A stretch of 64,000 bases of DNA, from positions 62,001-126,000 of the forward strand of contig CASFGK010000028.1 in the NCBI GenBank assembly GCA_949294195.1. The letters are read 5' to 3'. Made by a program: the position numbers and the translations under genes. How positions within the stretch are numbered: position 1 is the stretch's first letter; each line of letters begins with the position of its first letter. The stretch is from an uncultured Bacteroidales bacterium (GTDB lineage: Bacteria > Bacteroidota > Bacteroidia > Bacteroidales > UBA932). Under the pieces are notes generated by a model. That model had not been told where the DNA came from and searched no databases. It was given only the letters and a program-made list of their open reading frames with translations. Positions 60,155 through 64,000 of the stretch are shown piece by piece.

Positions 60155-61093
60155 ATGTGGCTATTACTTGCATTCATATCTGCAGGCCTTCTCGGCCTGT
60201 ATGACACATCAAAGAAAACAGCACTGAAAGACAACGCAGTCCTTCCGGTGCTGTTTCTCAATACCCTGTTCTCCACTCTCATATTCTCCCCGTTCATCCT
60301 GGACAGCATCCTCGGGACAGGATGGTTCACAGGCACATTCCTGGACAACGACCCGTTCGCCGGCCATCCGGAGACATCCGGTTTGCAGGAACATTCCCTG
60401 TTTCATGCGCACATCCTGATAGTCATAAAATCAGTCATAGTCCTGTCATCATGGATATTCGGGTACTTCGGCATGAAACACCTGCCGCTGACGATAGTCG
60501 GACCGATCAACGCCACCAGGCCCGTACTGGTGCTCATCGGAGCTTTGCTGATATTCGGGGAAAGGCTCAACGGATACCAGTGGACCGGTGTCATTCTGTC
60601 ACTGTTCTCCCTTTTCCTGCTCAGCCTTTCGAGCAAGAAGGAACAGGTGGATTTCAGGCACGACAGATGGATCTGGTGCATAGCCGCGGCAGCCGTTCTC
60701 GGGGCCGTCAGCGGACTGTACGACAAATACATCCTCGGGCAGCTCGGCCCTATGTTCGTACAGAGCTGGTACAACCTCTACCAGCTTCTGATGATGGGTA
60801 CCGTATGCATCGCACTCTGGTATCCCAACAGGAAGAACACCACCCCTTTCAGGTGGAAGTGGGCCATACCCCTCATTTCCATTTTCCTTTCAGTGGCGGA
60901 CTTCGCATATTTCTCGGCCCTGAACCAGCCGGACTCGATGATTTCGGTAGTCTCATTGATCCGGAGAGGCTCCGTACTGGTATCGTTCGCCTGCGGCGTA
61001 CTGATTTTCCATGAGAAGAACCTCAGGGCCAAGGCCCTTGACCTGCTCCTGATCATCATCGGAATGGTTTTCATATGGATAGGGTCGAAGTGA
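60155..61093 (+). CDS. EamA/DMT-superfamily transporter
   Basis: This 312-residue drug/metabolite transporter has about ten membrane helices. The two EamA halves are visible: the first has the LLAFISAGLLGLYDTSKKTAL start and GYFGMKHLPLTIVGPINATRPVLVLIGALLIFGERLNG, and the second has AAAAVLGAVSGLYDKYIL and ALNQPDSMISVVSLIRRGSVLVSFACGVLIFHEKNL. Charged Arg and Pro residues in the repeated motif are the family's usual hallmarks. Substrate unknown. It starts eight bases after slyD and is probably cotranscribed. Confidence 0.88.
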   Translation: MWLLLAFISAGLLGLYDTSKKTALKDNAVLPVLFLNTLFSTLIFSPFILDSILGTGWFTGTFLDNDPFAGHPETSGLQEHSLFHAHILIVIKSVIVLSSWIFGYFGMKHLPLTIVGPINATRPVLVLIGALLIFGERLNGYQWTGVILSLFSLFLLSLSSKKEQVDFRHDRWIWCIAAAAVLGAVSGLYDKYILGQLGPMFVQSWYNLYQLLMMGTVCIALWYPNRKNTTPFRWKWAIPLISIFLSVADFAYFSALNQPDSMISVVSLIRRGSVLVSFACGVLIFHEKNLRAKALDLLLIIIGMVFIWIGSK

Positions 61094-61116
61094 TGCAATC
61101 TGTTACATTTTTTCCA

Positions 61117-61124
61117 TACCTTTG
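61117..61124 (+). promoter_or_regulatory. -7 box of the glycosyltransferase gene
   Basis: TACCTTTG ends five bases before the ATG at 61130, so the transcript may start at the start codon. Confidence 0.5.
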
Positions 61125-61129
61125 CAGGG

Positions 61130-62221
61130 ATGAAGACAGCGGTAGTCATATTGAACTGGAACGGTGAAGGATTCCTCCGGAAATTCCTCCCGGCGCTTCT
61201 GCATTCCGTCAAGGGCACGGACGCGGAAGTCATAGTGGCGGACAACGCCTCCACCGACGGCTCCATGAAGCTGATGCTGTATGACTTCCCGAAAGTCAGG
61301 ACTATCCGTTTTGAAAAGAACTACGGATTCACGGGAGGGTACAACAGGGCCCTGTTCCAGACCGACGCCGAGTACTATGTCATGATCAACTCCGACATCG
61401 AAGTGCCGGAAGGCTGGCTCAGGCCGCTCACGGACTGGATGGACTCCCATCCAGAGTGCGGAATCTGTGCACCGAAGCTGCACTCCTACCGGGACAGGGA
61501 ACGATTCGAGTACGCCGGAGCCGCCGGAGGATATCTGGACAAATACGGCTACCCGTTCTGCAGGGGAAGGGTACTCAGGAAAACCGAAAAGGACTGCGGA
61601 CAGTACGACACCCACGCTCCGGTCTTCTGGGCAAGCGGTGCATGTCTGATGATACGCTCCTCCCTTTTCAAGAAGCTGGGAGGACTTGACGAGAGGTTCT
61701 TTGCACACCAGGAGGAAATAGACCTGTGCTGGAGAGCCCAGCTTGCAGGATATCAAGTAGTTACCGTACCGGAGTCGACAGTGTGGCATGTCGGGGGCGG
61801 GACTCTGCCGAACAGCTCTCCCTGGAAGCTCTACCTCAACTTCAGGAACAACCTCCTGATGCTGCAGAACAACCTTGCCGCCACATACGCCCTGGATTTC
61901 TACAGACAGTTTCACGACCCGGAGAAGGCAGCCTGGAAAGGCATACTCGCAGCACGCAGGACCATCCTGCAGAGGATGCTTCTGGACGGATGCGCGGCAG
62001 CAGTGTATCTGCTCACATTCCGGTTCGGATACTTCAGTGCAGTGGTGAAGGCGCACAGGGACTTCAGGAAATCAGGAAGGCGGCCGGACCAGGGACAGAC
62101 GGCGGACTTCGTCGCCTCGAATGCAGGAAGAGTCACGGTACACGGTCTCTACCGCAAATGGATGATACCCCGCGCACTGCTCGGGATGCGGATAAAGGTA
62201 CAGGAAAAAGGGAACATATAG
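61130..62221 (+). CDS. Glycosyltransferase family 2 (rhamnosyltransferase-like)
   Basis: This 363-residue GT-A fold glycosyltransferase starts with TAVVILNWNGEGFLRKFLPALL. The metal-binding DxD region is VMINSDIEVPEGWL, and the typical FWASGACLMIRSSLFKKLGGLDERFFAHQEEIDLCWRAQLAGYQVVTVPESTVWHVGGGT follows. A hydrophobic region with basic residues near the C-terminus suggests association with the membrane. The likely product is a cell-surface glycan, but acceptor and donor are unknown. The start codon lies directly behind the -7 box, and trkA follows after 20 bases. Confidence 0.9.
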   Translation: MKTAVVILNWNGEGFLRKFLPALLHSVKGTDAEVIVADNASTDGSMKLMLYDFPKVRTIRFEKNYGFTGGYNRALFQTDAEYYVMINSDIEVPEGWLRPLTDWMDSHPECGICAPKLHSYRDRERFEYAGAAGGYLDKYGYPFCRGRVLRKTEKDCGQYDTHAPVFWASGACLMIRSSLFKKLGGLDERFFAHQEEIDLCWRAQLAGYQVVTVPESTVWHVGGGTLPNSSPWKLYLNFRNNLLMLQNNLAATYALDFYRQFHDPEKAAWKGILAARRTILQRMLLDGCAAAVYLLTFRFGYFSAVVKAHRDFRKSGRRPDQGQTADFVASNAGRVTVHGLYRKWMIPRALLGMRIKVQEKGNI

Positions 62222-62241
62222 AACGGACAATATTTACAGCT

Positions 62242-63600
62242 ATGAAGATAATAATCGCAGGAGCCGGAGAAGTAGGCTCGCATCTGGCAAAAATGCTCAG
62301 CAACGAGGCCAACGACCTCACCATCATAGACAGTGACCAGGGAAGGCTGGATGCATTGTCCGAGAACACTGACGTCGTGACAGTCACAGGCAACCCTTCG
62401 TCCATAAAGGTGCTGAAGGAAGCCGGAGTGGAAGACGCCGACCTTTTCATAGCGGTAAATCCGTCCACATCGCAGGACGTGAACATAGTGAGCGCCATGC
62501 TGGCCAAGAAACTGGGCAGCAAGAAGGCCACGGCCCGGGTGAACTACGAGGAATACCTCTCCTACGAGAACAAGTACCTCTTCACAGAGATGGGCATAGA
62601 CCTGCTGTTCTATCCCGAGAAAATCGCCGCGGGAGAGATAGTCGACCTTCTGAAAAGGACAGCCTCCACCGAGGCAATGGACTTCGCCAGAGGAAAGCTC
62701 CAGATGGCCGTATTCAAGCTCGAAGAGGACTCTCCCATGATCGACATGCGGCTGATAGACTTCGTGGGAGTCGCCACTCCCGCCGATCTTCCTTTCCGGG
62801 TAGTCGCCATAGCCCGCAACAGCGAGACCCTGATACCGAGCGTGGATACCAAGTTCAAGTATCACGACCTGGTGTTCATCATATCCAAGAGGGAAGGCAT
62901 CGACCAGATCATGAAATACATCGGAAAGAGCAACATCGAGGTAGACAAGCTCATGATCCTCGGAGGCGGCCCTATCGGCGAGATGGTGGCCCGGCAGCTC
63001 ACCAGACAGATAGACTCCATCAAGATCATCGAGCTGAAGAAGGACAGATGCGTGGAACTGTCGGAGAAGCTCGGAAGCAACGTGACAGTCGTGAACGGAG
63101 ACGGAAGGAACTCCGACATGCTCCTGGAAGAGGGAATCAAGAACTATGATGCATTCGTGGCCGTCACCAGCAACACCGAGACCAACATCCTCGCATGCGT
63201 GGCCGCCAAGAAGCTCGGCGTGAGCCGCACCATAGCGGAAGTGGAAAACATCGAATACATCAGACTGGCCGAAGAGATGGGAGTGGATGCGGTCATCAAC
63301 AAGAAACTCATCACCGCAGGCCGTATCTTCAAGTTCACCCTCAGCAGCAAGGTCCGCTTCATCAAATACATGAGCGGGACCAACGCCGAAGTGCTCGAAT
63401 ACATCGTCTCTCCCGGCAGCTGGATCACCAAAGGCAAGCTGAAAGACATCGGATTCCCTAAAAACGCCATCATCGGCGGGGTCATCCGCGGCAACGAGGC
63501 CTTCATCGCCGTCGGCGACACCGAAATCAGGGCCTACGACAGGGTCGCCGTCTTCGCCCTCCCCCAGGCCGTCAAGGAAGTCGACAAGTTCTTCAGGTAG
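62242..63600 (+). CDS. trkA: Trk potassium uptake regulator TrkA
   Basis: TrkA is the cytosolic nucleotide-binding regulator of the Trk potassium channel. The 452-residue protein has the full bilobed architecture: RCK_N 1 (MKIIIAGAGEVGSHLAKML, with LTIIDSD), RCK_C 1 (about 130-215), RCK_N 2 (KLMILGGGPIGEMVARQLTRQ) and RCK_C 2 with GSWITKGKLKDIGFPKNAIIGGVIRGNEAFIAVGDTEIRAYDRVAVF. The start at 62242 is the ATG that gives this N-terminus; the long in-phase open frame before it reads the glycosyltransferase gene out of frame and has no similarity. trkH, which often lies next to trkA, does not follow. Confidence 0.95.
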   Translation: MKIIIAGAGEVGSHLAKMLSNEANDLTIIDSDQGRLDALSENTDVVTVTGNPSSIKVLKEAGVEDADLFIAVNPSTSQDVNIVSAMLAKKLGSKKATARVNYEEYLSYENKYLFTEMGIDLLFYPEKIAAGEIVDLLKRTASTEAMDFARGKLQMAVFKLEEDSPMIDMRLIDFVGVATPADLPFRVVAIARNSETLIPSVDTKFKYHDLVFIISKREGIDQIMKYIGKSNIEVDKLMILGGGPIGEMVARQLTRQIDSIKIIELKKDRCVELSEKLGSNVTVVNGDGRNSDMLLEEGIKNYDAFVAVTSNTETNILACVAAKKLGVSRTIAEVENIEYIRLAEEMGVDAVINKKLITAGRIFKFTLSSKVRFIKYMSGTNAEVLEYIVSPGSWITKGKLKDIGFPKNAIIGGVIRGNEAFIAVGDTEIRAYDRVAVFALPQAVKEVDKFFR

Positions 63601-63721
63601 GACCGGCGCAGCAGGGTTATTCCTCTGGAGTTTCGCGAAAAGAGGCAAGCAGAAACTATCATTACAATATAACAGACACAACCAACCGTCTTCCTGCGGT
63701 TGCCATACAAAAAGCGATAAC

Positions 63722-64000
63722 TTACATCTTCTCCAATTTAGGCATAATATACGCCCTTACCATCTGCAGGATGTCTTCATAAGAAAGTCCGGCTATTCCC
63801 TTCCTTTCTATCTGCCTGTGCGTTTCCGTTCCTGTCCGGAAAATATACTTCAGTTCACGCCCATCAACAGAAGCCAACATTTCCATTATCGGGCAAGTAG
63901 CCCCATCCGGCAAGATGTTGGGACAAACATGAATCTATGCGTCCGATCCATTCCTCCTTAACTCCATAACCAGCCGCAATTTCCTTAAAACACTTGACTG
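63722..64000 (-). pseudogene. Frameshifted gene fragment cut by the right edge
   Basis: On the minus strand one frame reads KCFKEIAAGYGVKEEWIGRIDSC up to about 63930 and then loses sense, while another frame takes over as CPNILPDGATCPIMEMLAS, continuing through DGRELKYIFRTGTETHRQIE to EDILQMVRAYIMPKLEKM at 63722. The two parts together look like one protein broken by a frameshift. The intact C-terminal 63 codons could alternatively be a small gene starting at a TTG or ATG near 63913. I do not recognise the family. Codon usage is more AT-rich than the neighbours. The 63601-63721 gap holds no gene. Confidence 0.45.

Noticed and set aside
61726..62241. Long N-terminal extension in phase with trkA
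   Set aside because: It reads the glycosyltransferase gene out of frame and has no similarity. TrkA starts naturally at 62242.
62149..63681. 510-codon minus-strand frame opposite trkA
   Set aside because: Its composition is the complement of trkA codons with His and Asp bias, it has no recognisable domain and no promoter.

Overview
The window is a chromosomal segment from a member of the order Bacteroidales (Bacteroidota). Evidence read from the sequence: nearly every transcription unit is preceded by the Bacteroidota -7 box TAnnTTTG, sometimes with a -33 TTTG, rather than sigma70 boxes; ribosome-binding purine tracts are poor; family content is typical of Bacteroidales (DUF4831, BF3164-like lipoprotein, TIGR02757, N-succinylornithine carbamoyltransferase, type B L31, POT peptide transporter, Tat-exported Gfo/Idh/MocA oxidoreductase with DUF1080). 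Base composition is near 50% GC for most of the window. I cannot assign a genus.

Layout. 1-5.6 kb: the left edge cuts an HtrA/Deg protease; then dnaN, a DnaQ-type exonuclease, a degenerate fumarylacetoacetate-hydrolase-like gene, tRNA-Thr and a BaiN/YhiN-like flavoprotein. 5.6-10.5 kb: mnmA with a large insertion, cdd, SRP RNA, an FAD dehydrogenase and tsaD. 10.5-18.3 kb: one long operon of tamB, an RsmI-like methylase, folB, mtaB and an MBL-fold hydrolase. 18.3-29.2 kb: recQ, pckA, a gene relic, rpmE (type B), pepD with a DUF4831 gene, a POT transporter, pnuC, a NUDIX hydrolase and an FKBP. 29.3-34 kb: a Tat island (tatA, a Tat-signal Gfo/Idh/MocA oxidoreductase, a DUF1080 lipoprotein, an isomerase lipoprotein, then tatC). 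34-43 kb: fba, gmk, nadD, CYTH, a GH109-type lipoprotein, an RluA-type synthase, dnaK and a first M56/BlaI pair. 43.7-49.1 kb: an arginine biosynthesis operon (GNAT, argG, argC, argD, argF') behind a long leader that may encode an Arg-rich peptide. 49-52 kb: a BF3164-like lipoprotein and a second M56/BlaI pair. 52.2-63.6 kb: lutABC, TIGR02757, a zeta-like kinase, tldD/tldE, slyD, a DMT transporter, a GT2 glycosyltransferase and trkA. The right edge carries a frameshifted gene remnant.

How the parts fit. Much of the window is core metabolism and translation quality: five tRNA-modification or related enzymes (mnmA, tsaD, mtaB, RluA-type, RsmI-like), SRP RNA, replication clamp, chaperones and PPIases. 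The arginine operon encodes the succinylated Bacteroidota variant, judged from Pro90 of the carbamoyltransferase. The Tat island links the exporter genes to a probable exported 3-keto-sugar pathway. The two M56/BlaI pairs share the same 7-7-7 inverted repeat placed identically on their promoters, which suggests one regulon.

The most interesting unexplained items are the arginine leader (about 43775-43915), the shared BlaI-type operator (43383-43403 and 52097-52117), the Tat island, the catalytically degenerate FAH protein and the missing AUG of tamB.
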